Shown: in pieces, positions 35,966 to 48,799 of the stretch
Layout of the letters: every line of letters starts with the position of its first letter
Position numbering within the stretch: the stretch's first letter is position 1
From: Sciurus carolinensis
Taxonomy: Eukaryota > Chordata > Mammalia > Rodentia > Sciuridae
Direction: 5' to 3'
Assembly (NCBI RefSeq): GCF_902686445.1
Contig: NC_062227.1
Span: forward strand, 20,659,678-20,723,677
Length of the DNA: 64,000 bases
Made by a program: the position numbers and the translations under genes
Notes under the pieces: model-generated
Database searches by the model: none
Seen by the model: the letters and a program-made list of their open reading frames with translations, nothing else
What the model was told of the DNA's origin: nothing

Positions 35966-36210
35966 TTAAACCAAATTATGCTTTGTCTATGTATGAAAAT
36001 ACACAGCAAATTCTTTTATGTATAATTATAATGCACTGATTAAAAAAAAATAGAAGGGAGACCAGTAGAGGAGAGGAAGGGAGCCAGGGGAAGGGAAGTG
36101 GGGAGGGCAGGTACTGGGGAAAGTGGTTGATCAAATTATGTTATATAAGTGTATGAATATGCCACAATGAACCCCACCATTATGTATAATTATAATGCAC
36201 TAATAAAGAC
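35966..36210 (+). repeat. Duplicated L1-like 3' tail with polypurine tract
   Basis: TATGTATAATTATAATGCAC is present twice (about 36017 and 36182), each followed by an A-rich end. Between them lies a purine-rich stretch (36050-36120) like an L1 3'UTR polypurine tract. It is probably the 3' end of a rodent L1 subfamily, inserted or duplicated in tandem. The family is not certain. Confidence 0.45.
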
Positions 36211-36819
36211 CATAAAGATAAATGAATCTGACTGGCAGGTGGTTTTTCCTTTAAGCAAAAGTCATTTCCTGGGGAGGGGTGGATACTTCTCTGAACATAC
36301 CAGGAAGATCCATGTTTACCCCTGGGCTCCCCACTTCAAGCCAGGGCAGTACCTGAATTCTCTGTTTTCTGGTCTGCTCTTTGTGCAGAGCTCCATCCAG
36401 GCTATGCAGAACAGAGCCAGGTCTGGCACTGTTTCTTTTTCTTATATAATTCTTATGAAGTGCTTTTAAAATACAGTGGTATTAGGTGACCACAGTGGCA
36501 CATTCTTCTCACTACATGGTGTTCGCTCACCTTATCAATATTCTCATGCTAATTTTAGATTTTACTACAACTTGAATTTTCTCAAAAAATAGGCAAACCA
36601 GCAACTTAGGTTTGGGCTCACAGAAGTCAAAAGGTGACAAGAGGAAAAACTACAAACCCATCCTATCTTAGCAATGGGGCTCAGAGATATTTTTAATGTC
36701 TCATTTTCAGAAACAGGCCAGCGATTACGTTTGTAAATATTTATTAACAGTAACAACACAATTTCTAATTTTTCAATATAAATTTTTAAAAATCTGCTGT
36801 AATCCCAAGTATTCCCCGC

Positions 36820-37090
36820 CACCACCGTGCTGCAGGTCTGCGCAGACAAAAGAGCAAACATCCTCAGCAAGGCCCCGGCATCAGGGTTCAAGTCCACACT
36901 CTGGGGCGCCCCCACGCCCATATCCTGCTTGATGCAGAGATCTCCTGGCGCGCATCCTCTTCTCTCCTCTCTGATGCGGCGTGGAGGTGGAATGTACAGC
37001 CGCACCCACTCATCCGCCACCCCCTAGGAGACCCGCGGTCAGGGCTTCTATGGGCCCCTGCTCCTCCCGTATTGAGGGAGCCCCTGGTGG
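36820..37090 (-). other. Small GC-rich, CpG-containing island with an unidentified ORF
   Basis: A local GC peak with about a dozen CpGs in AT-rich surroundings. A minus-strand frame opens at 37020 (MADEWVRLYIPPPRRIREER), runs 151 codons to 36565 and passes from the GC-rich part into AT-rich sequence, so at most the first 70 codons look coding-like. A pyrimidine-rich stretch ending in GCGCAG (minus) resembles a splice acceptor, and AATAAA occurs downstream on that strand. I do not recognise the product. It could be an exon, a retrocopy or a non-coding promoter. Confidence 0.35.
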
Positions 37091-37099
37091 TAATCCAAA

Positions 37100-38022
37100 G
37101 AACAGGCAGGGACACCAAATCTTACACCTGACTGGGCTGCTGGTGAAGCAGGGGAGGGATAGCTACAGAGCCGCTCTCCTGGCTAGTTTATCCTGTTTCT
37201 CAAGAAAAGAACCATTCCATATATTTCAGTCTGAAGAGACCAAGTATGATGAGTGATGCTTGCTCATTAGCATTGTGTCCCACATAGTACTGAGCATGGA
37301 TGGTAGAAAACCTTTAAATATTTTTAATTGAAAGAAGTTAGGACAGAAATAACTAATGAGGTTTGAAGAACATAATTACATATAATAAAAACCTTGTAAA
37401 GAAGAATATTTTTTACTTCTCAGTTCATTTAATGATCTAGACTGGGGGAAAAAAAGCCCCACTTCAGTGGTTGTGGCAGGATTTTATTATGTACATTTCT
37501 CCTTGGAGACTTGAGAGTGATGGTCAGCAGATGTATAGGTAATCATAAATGGGTGTGTTGAGATGAGCGATTCCAGTCCAAATACCATCACAGAAGTAGT
37601 GACCTTACTAAGAGAACTGAACACTTCTAACGGATGAATGAAAATTTTTGTGAGCATGTGGTATTGCTTTCCACCAAGTTATTAATGGTAACTTCTAAAA
37701 GAGACATTTTGAAAAAACATGCATGGGATTTGAAGAGAAAGGAAGTAGAAAAGAAGGATTAACATTTTTTTAAAAATCTAGAATCCAGTATCCAAATCAT
37801 TCATGGAAAGAAGAATCAAGAATTTCAAGACACATGACCTTGGAATAAATTGCCAGTTTACTGACCTCTAATTCCTGAAGAGGCAGTGAGCAGAAGCGAA
37901 TGAAGGGGTAATATATTGTGCATCACTGGGATCACTGTTCTGAAACTGGGGCCAAAATTAAGACTAATGAGCTCAGCCTATGGCAATACATTCTTTTCTC
38001 GGGGCATTATAGAATGGGAAAG
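37100..38022. other. No recognised feature
   Basis: AT-rich unique sequence between the GC island and a SINE. Confidence 0.4.
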
Positions 38023-38225
38023 ATTTTTTTTTTTTTTTTGTACTGGAGTTTGAACTTAGGGGTGCTTTACCACTGAGCTACATCTCAGGTCCTTTTTATT
38101 TTGAGATAGGGTCTTGCTAAGTTGTTAAGGGTCTCACTGATTTCCTAAGGCTGGCCTGGAACTTCCAATCCTCCTTTCTTAGCCTCCTGAGATGGAATTA
38201 CAGGTTTGTGCCATTGTGCCCAGCT
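38023..38225 (-). mobile_element. B1/ID dimeric SINE (B1-dID type)
   Basis: Poly-T at 38023-38039, then the reverse complement of an ID-like half (CTGGAGTTTGAACTTAGGGG, CACTGAGCTACATCTC), a linker (GATAGGGTCTTGCTAAGTTG) and a B1-like half (GGCTGGCCTGGAACTTCC, CCTCCTGAGATGGAATTACA). Confidence 0.88.
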
Positions 38226-40574
38226 AAGATTGTTAATCTTTAGAAAGACCACACTGGCCTGAAATCAAAGCAGGAATTTTTGCAATCAAAACAAAACCAA
38301 CAGTAATTAAACAGGACTAGAGAATTTTCATAGTTTGCTAAGACCACAGAGTTAACACTAGAAGTGCTGAGCATTTTAGCTGAAACATGTAACTTCTGAC
38401 TCTTAACTTTTCATCTGTCTTCATTCCTTCTTAGGGCTTCAGGGAATCAGGAAAGCTTACCACCCCAGTAATCAGCAGTAATGGGGAAAACACTGACAAG
38501 AAGCTCACTGGGAGGGTGCATTTGGTAATTGGAAAAATACTACAGGAGATAGAATGATGTTCATTTATTCATCAGATGATTTTCTGGTACCTGCTGGTGT
38601 CCTGAGAGCTGAATATTTTATTTCTAATCTTTTAAAGCAAATATGAATTAATGATTTACCTTAAAGGTCCAACTTAAAAAAAAAAAAACATAAACCAAGA
38701 ACTGTGTGTGTTTGTGTATGTACACGAGTGCAGCCAGTTATACACCAAATAGGGGAAAGAACTTTAAATTGGCATGAACCTCCAATAAAAGAAGAAACCA
38801 ACAGCTGATACTCAGAACCAAGTGTCACTCATAAGGAGAACTGTAGATACAGTCTGCCCAATTGAAACTGAACACGTGGCATTTCCTAACCAATGTCTTC
38901 AGTCCTCTTCACACAAGGTAAGAGCACCGGGAGGTTTGAGGGCCTGCCCCTGAGAGGAAGAAGGATCATTTTGTTCATCTGCAGTGAAGCACTTTCTCAG
39001 GGTTCTCCACAGTTTAAACATGACTCCACTAATTTTCCTACTTCATTAGTAATTTTATTCCTATAGATTCTTATTTCTGAATGTCTTATTTAAATCTGAA
39101 AATGCATTTAAGTTTACTCTCACAATGGGAAAAAAATTTGCCATTAAATCTTCTCAAAGTGAAAATACTGCAAATAAAATATAGTATTATTCCTATTAAG
39201 AGTAATTTTACCCATAAGATCTTGAGCAACAAATCCTGGGGAATGGTTACCAACAGATTCCAGAGAGAATAAATGTCACCTTTGTGATAGGGAACACACA
39301 GCTAAACATCTATTTGGGTTCTCTCTGATGTGCTGTGTTCTCTATACTCAATCCTTGGAAACTGGGGCTTTAACAACCAACAGATGATACATCCAGTTAC
39401 ATAAATCTCAGCTCTGAGAAGAGTTAACCTCACCTTTATTTCAAATCCATTTTTCCCAGGCCAGAAAAATATTCTGTAACCAACACTGGTGCCTCAGACA
39501 AGTAGGCTAAACCTATATTGAGTACTTGAAGTATACAAACAATACTGCATGGATATTTTGAAAAGTGCTTACAGAAACATTTTGTCTATGTGGAGACAGA
39601 CATATGGCAGGTTTCCTGTCATTCTGCAGGAATAGAATCAGAGATGCTTAGGATTAAAATAGATCACTCCACCCCACTCAGACACTACCATGTCCCCAGT
39701 GTGATCCTTGATGGCATCCACCTATGACAGCCATTGGCATTTCCCAAGTGCTCAGGCAGACCCACCAGGGAAGGAGGGAGATACAGGACCTCCTTCAATC
39801 ACAGCACAAAGACTATCTCTCACTGACACAACCATGGGGGATTTCAGGGAAAAGATTCTAGTGTATGAAAGACATAAAAGGAGACTCTGATTTTGTTTTC
39901 ACTCCTTTGGGAGTGGGGAGAAGGGAGCAGAGCTGAGTGCATCCTTGAAAGTATTTTTTTCATTCAAAATGAATGATTATCAAGAATATTGAGTTATCAT
40001 GAGGCAAGATTTCTAAATGTAATTTTATAGATGAAGAATGTAAGCTGCATGTCTTTCAATACAGAAAGCTTAAAAAAGAAAAACACCAATAAATTTGGAT
40101 TGAAGATTTCACTTACTAAATGGAACAATCAGTATAAAAACAGAATGTCAGTCTACATACTGCACCAGTTTGAGTAGAAACTGAAAGGGAGTTTAAAATG
40201 TTATTGAGCTTAGCTGTTGAAATTGTTAGGGCAAATGGCAAAAAGCTAAGAAACTCTTTTTCAAATGTATATACTTAAATTTCTATTGACCTCAAACAAG
40301 TTAAGAAAATATAGTGCAAAGTCAGTATATTTTTACACTGAGACAGGTAATAATATCATCCTGAGTATTCCTCCAGATTCAAGGGATAATCTTTAATATT
40401 TGGTTGAGAAAATTGAGTTTAGACTCCGTCTACTTAGGGATATTACATTGTTCACACAAACTAAATATATAAATATTTGATAGGCTCTAATTACCAAGTA
40501 AAGTTTTTTCTTCAAAAATGTGCAAGAAAGAGTTAATGTGTTTTTTTTTCTCCTTTGTCATTAATAGATAAATA
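38226..40574. other. No recognised gene or repeat
   Basis: A long unique stretch with no repeat I can name and only short ORFs (60-63 codons). Composition is typical of intronic or intergenic DNA. Confidence 0.4.
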
Positions 40575-40810
40575 TTGTCATAGGCTGCATGTGTTTGTGT
40601 TTTCTCCCAATGCACATGTTGAAGTTGTGACCTACTATGTGATTGTGTTACGAGGCTGGGCCTTCTCAAGGTGAGTTTGACTTATTGGTGTTAACCTCAT
40701 GAATGAGATTAGTACCCTTATTAAAGAGACTCCAGTGAGCTCCCTGGTTGGTTTTGCCATATGAGGGCATGGCAAGATGCCATTTACAAAGCAGAAAGTA
40801 GGTCCATGTA
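40575..40810 (+). mobile_element. MaLR LTR fragment
   Basis: GGCTGCATGTGTTTGTG, CACATGTTGAAGTTGTGACC, GAGGCTGGGCCTTC and ATGAATGAGATTAGTACCC appear in MST/MLT order. The 3' part is missing. Confidence 0.65.
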
Positions 40811-40955
40811 ATAAAACATTATTCGACCTTAGACAGGAAGGGAATTCTGATACCACTGCATGGATGAACCTTGAAAACAGTAAGTGAAATAGACACACAC
40901 ACAAAAAAATAAAATATTGAATAATTACACTTATTTGAGACATACTGAAACCCAA
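40811..40955 (+). mobile_element. L1 3'-end fragment (old)
   Basis: GGATGAACCTTGAAAACAG, AGTGAAATAGACACAC and ATTACACTTATTTGAG resemble the 3' end of older L1 subfamilies just past ORF2. Confidence 0.6.
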
Positions 40956-40957
40956 GT

Positions 40958-41262
40958 CTACTCAAGTCCCTTATGGAAAATGACATAGTATTTGCATGTA
41001 ACCTACACCTACCATCCAGTATTCTTTAAATAATTTCTAGATTGCTTATACTACCTAGTACAATATAAATATTATAAAAATAGTTATAGTACTATTTAGG
41101 AAATAATATCAAGAAAAAATCTACATGTTCAATACACATGTAATTTTATTTTCAAGATATATTTATATGTGGATATATTTATTTATATATTCTAGAAAAA
41201 AATGTTTTTTTTAACCTGAGCTTGGTTGACTCCACAAATGTGGAACCTGGGCTATCCATACT
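40958..41262 (-). mobile_element. MER2-like Tigger DNA transposon
   Basis: Blocks CTCAAGTCCCTTATGG, GTATTTGCATGTAACCTAC, AATTTCTAGATTGCTTATAC, AATACACATGTAATTTTA and TTGGTTGACTCCACAAATG are in the order of a MER2-type element. It is the internal part, better preserved than the copy at 14.7 kb. Confidence 0.75.
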
Positions 41263-43400
41263 AACTGTCCTCCATCTCTTATGAAATTCTTTCTGTAGAC
41301 ATGCCTGATATTATAAAGCCAGAAATATATATTACTCAATTGATTTAAGTATGAGGCAGTAATGCTACTTTTAAAATTGTTGAGAACTTTGAGAAATTTT
41401 TATATCTGGCAACATTTGCGTTTCAGAACTCCAGATAACCTCAAAGCAAATTTTCATTTCTCAAGACAATGAAGCACATGATATGAAAGATTCAAGGAGC
41501 TAAGTGCACCTACCAACAAAATCTTCCAATTTTCAGCCCCATATTTGCTATCAGAAGTGCCTCCAAGTTGCTTAAAGAAGTAATTGGTCAACTTTCATGT
41601 GCATGACCATAGTTCTGAGAGAATAAGAATATTCTCCAACTAGGAAGAAGAAAAACTGAATTCACAAACTGTATAATGTTTCAAATGGTAGCTGGAAGTA
41701 AGCAGTCAGCTGGAAGGTAGAATTTTATTCTTAGAGCAATCAACACATGCCTGGAGCCCTGTACTGACCCCAGTTGGTGGCTGGATTACAGGAGACAGGT
41801 CTGGGGAGCAAAGTTATCCTACACAGCTAATGTGAGGCAGATGGCAAAGACAAGACAAAGTTCCCACACCAACACGAGTTTTCAGACCCTAGACTACAAG
41901 TAGCAGGTACAGAGAAGGCAATTTTTGTGTTCATTTTATTTTTTGATAATAAAGAATCAAATAAGAAAGACTTGATGTTGTCATGACTGACAGTGCATTC
42001 AGCTTCCAGAACTCTACAGCTTGACTCCTGATGATTGACAGTGTGAAGATAATTCTAGAGTGTTCCTACCAATGCTGTGGGTAAAATCAATGCTAGAAAT
42101 CAAAACACATGTGGAGGTACTGCCTAACCATTTGTGCTAAATAACCCTGCATACAAATTCTCCATGTCACAACTCAAAGAAGCTAGATAGGGTTTGAGAA
42201 CAAAGAAGAAATAAAGACAAAATTAGCTGATAGGCATTGAAGAGAGAACCAAATCAATGTCAGGGAAAGATGGGGGTTCCTATGGGCCTGCGGAAGGAAA
42301 TGTTCCGTGGAGTTCAACAAACCAGGAGACAATACAGAGGAGCTCAGCCCTTCATTAAAGCTCTCTAAATCCCAGTGTCCACAATTTAATATGTGAATAA
42401 GCTCTTCTGTGTTTTATAAAAATACTACATCAACAGTGGCCAGGGTCAGCAGTATAATAAGAATTAAGTTTGTGTTTCATATTATGACTAATAGAAATAA
42501 GTACAAGGATTTCATAAGAACTTACTTGAGAATGAATGCATTTTGGGCCACACATTTCTATCTCAAGGATTCAACCTGTCCCACCAGGATCTCTAAACTT
42601 GCTTACGTTATGTTTGTCAGGAGTGGGTGGAATGAGATGTTAGTGTTTTCACTCCTATTGTTCTTGTCATTTCTTGTTCCATGGTTATACACTGGTGTTT
42701 CTCCAGAGTAACTTTTATGTAAAAAAAGCAATTTAAAAAAATTGGAGGACATTTCTATGAAATCCTTATTAAATATTAAAGCATAAGCAACTCTAATTTT
42801 AAAGTAAAAGAATTCTAAGAGAAATTTTGACTAATTATTCTTTTCTAATGCTAATATCAGATATGTCTGACAATAGTAAATTTTAAACCTTGATAGAAAA
42901 ATTTCTCATAGAACTCACACCCAGCAACAACAAAACACAGTAAGGGATCTCCACAGAAAACAAGACCCTCTTTAGGATTAAGGGATAGACATCTCTCAGA
43001 AGGAAATAAGGGACCCCAAGCTTTCAGTCTTATGGGGTTAACTGCCATGCCAGAAAACTAGGAGTGAACCAATCTTCAAGATTATGGGAGTAAGATAATA
43101 TGCCAGGAGATGGGAAGCTGGAAAGGCAGCTCAGACTTTTGAGATTTTGTGGTCAGCAGAAATGTCAGCTAAAGGCAGTCAAAGCAGAGTTTTCCATAGT
43201 TTGAAAATAATAGTATTAGAGTCTGTTTCAGATAAGGGCAAAGTCCAGGTGATAAGGAGCAAATGCATGCATAAAATAGTAAAGAAATTCACAGCTACCT
43301 TTACCTCAGGTAGTGAAACACACACCTCTAAGTGGAAACTTCACATGGTAATGAGAATTGTGACTAATGAAGAAGTGAGAAGTCCCACCTGTATATGTGA
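41263..43400. other. No recognised feature
   Basis: Unique-looking DNA. ORFs of 100 codons (42409-42711) and 101 codons (43147-43452) on the plus strand lack recognisable domains, and the second overlaps an antisense ORF. Confidence 0.35.
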
Positions 43401-43640
43401 AGACATCAAGAGACAAGAGACAGAGTTCCTGCTTACCCTGTTGATACCATAAAAGCTGTGCACCTTTGTCCTTACATGTGAGTCAGCCTGGGATTTCTGC
43501 TCACCATGTGTTGTCTCCCCTCTAGCCAAACAAAAGTTCCTAAATAAAGTTTTGCCTATGCCTAAATTCTTTTCAGTTCTGTTACTCATTTTGATAACCC
43601 TAAATCCAAGAACCCAAGGTAAGAAAACAAACAAAAATGA
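43401..43640 (+). mobile_element. Possible LTR 3' part
   Basis: A CATAAAA box near 43450 is followed about 90 bases later by AATAAAG and TTTTGCC, then GTTACTCATTTTGATAACCC, an arrangement like the R-U5 region of a retroviral LTR. The outer limits are not visible. Confidence 0.3.
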
Positions 43641-43965
43641 ATTTAATAGCACCTAAAATTTAAACAAATTTCTTAAAAGCTATTTCAATTTGGAATAAGG
43701 AGGTTGTCAAAAAGTATTGCAAGTCCTTGATTGGTGGTCTTTTAATAAAGTACATGAAAGTTAATATAATTCTGAGCAGGAGAGGAAAATATACGACTGT
43801 GAATCTTTGCAATGGCCAGAGGCAGGTTTCCTGGGAGGACAATTATAGAAATTTGATCTGAACTCTGTGAACTGCTTAAAAGGGCTTCTTCAAGAATGCA
43901 TCTAACTGGGTTTTGGCAAAGCTTATGATGTTAACAGTTTTGGTATGGTCAATGCAAATAAAAAT

Positions 43966-45735
43966 CAACAAAAATCCATTACCTTTCTATAAACGATTAA
44001 TGAACCCACTAAGAAAGAAATCAGGAAAATAAGTCCATTCACAATAGCCTAAAAAAAAAAAAAAACCCTAGGGATAATCTAACCCAGGAAGTGACAGATC
44101 TGTAGAAAGAAAATTACAGGATGTTGAATAAAGAAATTGAAGAAGATGCTAGAAGATAGAAAGACCTCCCATGTTCAAGGATAGGCAGAATTAATATTGT
44201 TAAAATGATCATACTACCAAAAGTGATCTACAAATTCAATAAAATCCCTATCAATATATAAATGACATTCTTCATAGAGCTAGAAAAGATAATCCTAAAA
44301 TTGATATGTAAGAACAAAAACTAGACTAGCCAAAGTAATGCTGGAAGCATCAGAATACCCAATTTCAAACTGTACTACGGAGCCATAGTTAAAAAAAATA
44401 TAGCATGGTACTAGCATAAAAACAGACACATAAACCAATGGAACAGAATGGAGAACACAACTACAGTTATCTGATTTTTGAAAAATGTGTCAAAAACATA
44501 CACTTGAGAAAAGATAGAAAAGGTGCTGGGGTAACTAGGAAGTCACTATGTAAAAGAATAAAACTAGATCCCTACTTCTCACCTTATTCAAAAGTCAACT
44601 CAAAGTGAAACAAAGACCTAGGAATTAGACAAGAAACTTTACAAACTGCTGGAAGAATACATACTGGCAGCACTCCAACATTTAGGTGCTGGCAATGACT
44701 TCTTCAATAGGACTCCTAAAACTCAGGAAATACCAAGAAATTGATAAATGGAATGGCACAAAATTTAAAAGCTTATGCCCAACAAAAGAAACAATGGAAT
44801 GAAGGGAGAACCTATAGAATGGGAGACAATCTTTGCCAGCTACTCTTCCAACATAGTTTTAACATCTAAATTATATAAAGAACTCAAAAATCTCAATCAC
44901 CCCCCAACACATACACAACCAACCAATAACCCATTCATTAAATGGGCAAATGAACTGAACAGACACTACTTGAAAGAAGTACAAATGGTCAACAAGTACA
45001 GAAAGAAATGATATCATCTTTATCCATCATGGAAATGCAAACCAAAACTACATTGAGATTCCATCTATTTCTAGTTATGGTGGCAATCATCTAGAACACA
45101 AACAACAAGTGTTGATGAGGATGTGTGGGAAAGGAGTTCTTATACACTGCTAGTGGGAAGGTAAATTAGTACAACCTTTATGGAAATCAGTATGGAGGTT
45201 CCTCAGAAAACCAAAAACAGAACTACCATATCATCCAGATATACCACTGCTCAATTTATCCAAAGAATTAAATTTAGTATACTTGATATATACACATATA
45301 CCCAAGTTTATTTCAGCACAATTCAAAACAGTAAGTTATGGAATCATCCTAGGAATCCATAAACAGATAACTGGACAAAGGAAATGTGGTATATATACAC
45401 AGTGGAGTTTTACTTAGTCATGACTAAGAGTAAAATTATGTCATTTGTAGGAAAACGCATGAACTGGAGATGATCATATTAAGTAAAATAGGCCAAACTC
45501 AGAAAGAAAATTATTGCATGTTTTCTCTTCACATGTAGAATATAGGAAGAAAAGAAGATGATATGAAAGTAAGTAGGGAGACTATCAGGAAAGGGGAAGG
45601 AGATAAGGTAGAGGTAAGTAGGAGGGGAGTAGATACAATCAAAGCATTTCAAATGCATATATGAAAATTTCACATTGAAACCAATTATTTTGTGCTAAAA
45701 TAAATGTATTGAAATAATTTTGGCTTAAGGCACAA
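43966..45735 (+). mobile_element. Old L1, ORF2 3' half and 3'UTR
   Basis: It aligns by eye to ORF2 from just after the RT core to the 3' end: GGCAGAATTAATATTGTTAA at about 44186, GGCATAAAAACAGACAC-like text at 44412, TTGATGAGGATGTGTGG at about 45112 and ATTATTGCATGTTTTCTCTT in the 3'UTR. Many stops and indels. 5'-truncated, much older than the element at 19.1 kb. Confidence 0.88.
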
Positions 45736-46714
45736 TAAAGCAAAACCCTTAAAGCCTGTCTTGAAAGAAGTTGTTGATGAGTGAGCCATTTGCCAGGTAC
45801 ATAAGCCATTGCCCTGAGAGGACAGCTGCTTTCCTAGAGGAGCACTCTTTCCTAGTCATCTTGGCTGCAGAGTCTTCATTGTTTTCCAGATTTGCCTTTG
45901 GGATGAGAAGTCCCTAGAATAAAGAATGACTCCTGTTGACCAGATACAGTCAACTCTGGTGCTAGCAGTGATCTCATGTCAAAATTTCATTCTTCATGAA
46001 ATTTTGTATTACTTATTCCTGTTCTTCATTTGAAATGTGTTCTGTGTAAACAGATTTTCTTTACATTTTCCCTTTTTAAAAAGTTTATTAAGCTGAGTAT
46101 TGACTAATTTTGAGGATTATAAACTTCTGGGGCCTCAGTCTAAGGACCCTAAGATTTTATGAGTTTTACATCTTGAAGATCTGCCAAGATCTTAAAGTGA
46201 AGCTCTAAAGTCTCATGTTTTTGACAGAGGGAAGGAAAAATAACATTTAGAACTAAACTGAGAGCATTGTACACACACAAAAAGGACCATCCTAGAAAAG
46301 ACTTCACCAAAGCCTTATTCAACTTGGGGAAAGGGAAATTACCCAACTCTAACCCTCTATATCCATTCTGTCTCGCCTAAGAGGGACAACAAAGCTAAGA
46401 AGCACCTGTGAAGGGCACAGACCAGAGGCCCAGGGCTACTAAAATACTAAGACCCAAAGGATTCCAGTTGCATCTCCTCTTCCCACACTACATGAATAAA
46501 GATGATATATAATAAATGATGAATTACATGTGGAAGAATTACAAGACTAGGATTTCATATATAATGTGATTTCTAGTGACCAAAAACAACAGAAGAGATG
46601 AAAACAAAGACACTAGAGGAAATTGTACCTTCTCATATATACATTTAATGCAAACAGCAGTCATAACCTAACTGCTGACCTGCTAAACATAAAACCTCAC
46701 ACCAACAGCTTATC
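45736..46714. other. No recognised feature
   Basis: Unique-looking DNA between an old L1 and a Tigger element. No ORF with a domain. Confidence 0.4.
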
Positions 46715-47330
46715 TAGTCATCCTCTCTTATCCACAGGAGATATTCCCAAGATCTACAATGGATAGCAGAGACCACAAGTACTAAAACCTACATATGTAT
46801 GCTGATGTTCCTCTACATATATACCTGTGATAAGCTTTAGCTTATAAATTAAGCACAGTAAAAGTTTAACAACAATAAGTAATAATAAAATAGAACAACT
46901 AAAACTGTACTACAAAAATATCCTTAAATATAAAACTATACTTAAAAATTAAGGTAGTTTCTCTCAAAATGTCTTAGAGTACTATATTCATCCTTCTTAT
47001 TCTTATGATGATGATGATGATGATGATGATGTGAGATGATGCTGGGCCTATGGGATGAGATGCTGTGAGTGAATGATGTAGGCATAGTGAGGCAGCATTA
47101 GGCTACCAATGACCTGACATCAGAAGAAGCATCATTGGCTTTGAGTGACCCTGGATCATCAAACCTTCATGGTATTGGGTGTGAAGTGTATATGGTATAG
47201 ATATGCTTGCCACAGGAATGATTCACATCCTAGGTAAGGCAGAGAAGAATGGCATGAAATTTCATCACACTACTCAGAACAGTACACAATTCAAAATTTA
47301 GGAATTGTTTATTTCTAGAATTTTCCATTT
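46715..47330 (+). mobile_element. Tigger-type DNA transposon
   Basis: CCTCTCTTATCCACAGGAGA at the left, then TAGCTTATAAATTAAGCACA, AACAACAATAAGTAATAATA, CTCTCAAAATGTCTTAGAGT and TGAATGATGTAGGCATAGTG follow the order of a non-autonomous Tigger element. The right end is ragged. Confidence 0.75.
47004..47032. repeat. (ATG)n microsatellite inside the Tigger element
   Basis: About nine ATG/GAT units where the related element normally has only a few, with further imperfect GATGATG nearby. Confidence 0.95.
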
Positions 47331-47439
47331 AGTATTTTCAAACCATATTTGACCATACTGGTAAGTAAAACTGTAGAAAGTGAAAAGGATAAAGGGGGAA
47401 CCACTAGTACCTCAGTTTGGAGTCTGATATATCATGTCT

Positions 47440-48245
47440 GACTCTCAAAGAAAAATGTCAAGAATGTGAAAAGATAAGAAAAAACAACTTGGAGAGACAA
47501 AGCCAGCATGAAAACCAGAATCCAATAAGGTAGAGTTATAGGAATTACAAGACAAGGAATTTAAAATAACTATGGTTACTATGACAAAAGTCTACTGAAA
47601 AAGTGGGCAACATGCAACAATAGAGAGGTAATGTAAGCAAATAGGTAGGTAATCTAATAAAGACTGAAAAAATGCTGGAAATCAAAATACTATAGGAAAA
47701 CAAAGAATATCTTTGATTAGTTCATCAGTAAATTGGACACAGTCAAGGCCAGGATTAATAATCTTGAAAATAGGTGAATAAAAACATCTCAATCTAAACT
47801 GCAAAAAGGAAAAAAAAATGAAAAAAAATAAACATTTCCAAGATTTTTATGACAATGGCAAAAGGTGTAACTTGCACAATGGGAATTCTAGAAGTTAAAG
47901 AAAGATGAAAAGGAACAGAAACTTCAAAGCAATATTGATGGAAGAGTTTTCTAACATTAACAACAGACATCAAACCACAAATTCATGAAGATCAGAAAAG
48001 TACTACAAACAACAATCTACACATAGGCAAATCATATTCAAACTGCAGAAAATCAAAGACAAAGGGGAAAAAATGTTAAAAACCAGAAAAGGAGAACAAA
48101 ACTTTAAAAACAAACCAGGATGAGACTTATATCAAACTTCTTGTCAGAAACTATGCAATCAAGAAGGAGGAGTGAAATATCTAAAGTGTTATAAAAACCA
48201 ATCAATAATTACAAATCTAATGGAAAATAACCTTTAAAAGTGAAA
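47440..48245 (+). mobile_element. Old L1, ORF1 region
   Basis: A-rich sequence matching the order of an old L1/HAL1-like ORF1: AGACAAGGAATTTAAAATAA, TTTGATTAGTTCATCAG, ACAGAAACTTCAAAGCAATA, GTCAGAAACTATGCAATCAA. It stops where the RPL13 retrocopy begins and is probably continued by ORF2 sequence at 49442. Confidence 0.7.
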
Positions 48246-48248
48246 GAC

Positions 48249-48775
48249 ACTTCCCACTCTCTGTTTCCACTGTGTTTCCATGCCATGGCGTCCAGCCGGA
48301 ATGGCATGAGCCTGAAGCCCCACTTCCACAAAGATTGGCAGCAGCACGTGGCCACGTGGTTCAACCAGCTAGGAAGATCTGCAGATACAAGGCCGAACAA
48401 ACAAAATGCGTCCTGCATCTAGACACATAGTGAGGTGCCCCACAGCATGGTATCACCCCAAAGTCCAAGCTGGCAGGACTTCAACCTGGAGGAGTTGAGG
48501 GTGGCAGGCATGCACAAGAAGGTAGCTGGGACGATGGCATCTCTTTGGACCCCAGGAGGCAGAACAAATCCACCGAGTTCCTACAGGTCAATGTGTAGTG
48601 GCTTAAGGAGTACGGCTCCAATGTCATCCTCTTCCCCAGAAAGCCCTACACCCCCAAGAAGGAAGACAGCTCTGCTGAAGAACTCAAACTGGCCACCCAG
48701 CTGACAGGACCAGTAATGACTATCTGGAATGTGTAGAAGGAGAAAGTCAGAGTTATCACCACATGATTCAGATGG
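48249..48775 (+). pseudogene. RPL13: Processed pseudogene of ribosomal protein L13
   Basis: eL13 is a component of the 60S ribosomal subunit. The ATG at 48283 opens [20 protein letters not shown] and HVATWFNQ, close to the RPL13 N-terminus. Later segments in shifted frames still encode EELRVAGMHKKVA, then RNKSTEFLQ-like text, [20 protein letters not shown] and ATQLTGPVM. The copy has no introns, lacks part of the basic region after residue 30, carries stops (for example at about 48420) and ends before the C-terminus at about 48770, where MaLR-like sequence begins. It is non-functional and inserted in an old L1. Confidence 0.95.
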
Positions 48776-48799
48776 TGGACATGGAGCTACAGGACTCAT

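Noticed and set aside
43147..43452. 101-codon ORF as a gene
   Set aside because: No domain, no promoter signal, overlapped by an antisense ORF and next to an LTR-like segment.
48240..48704. Two short plus-strand ORFs as novel small proteins
   Set aside because: They are frames of the RPL13 processed pseudogene.
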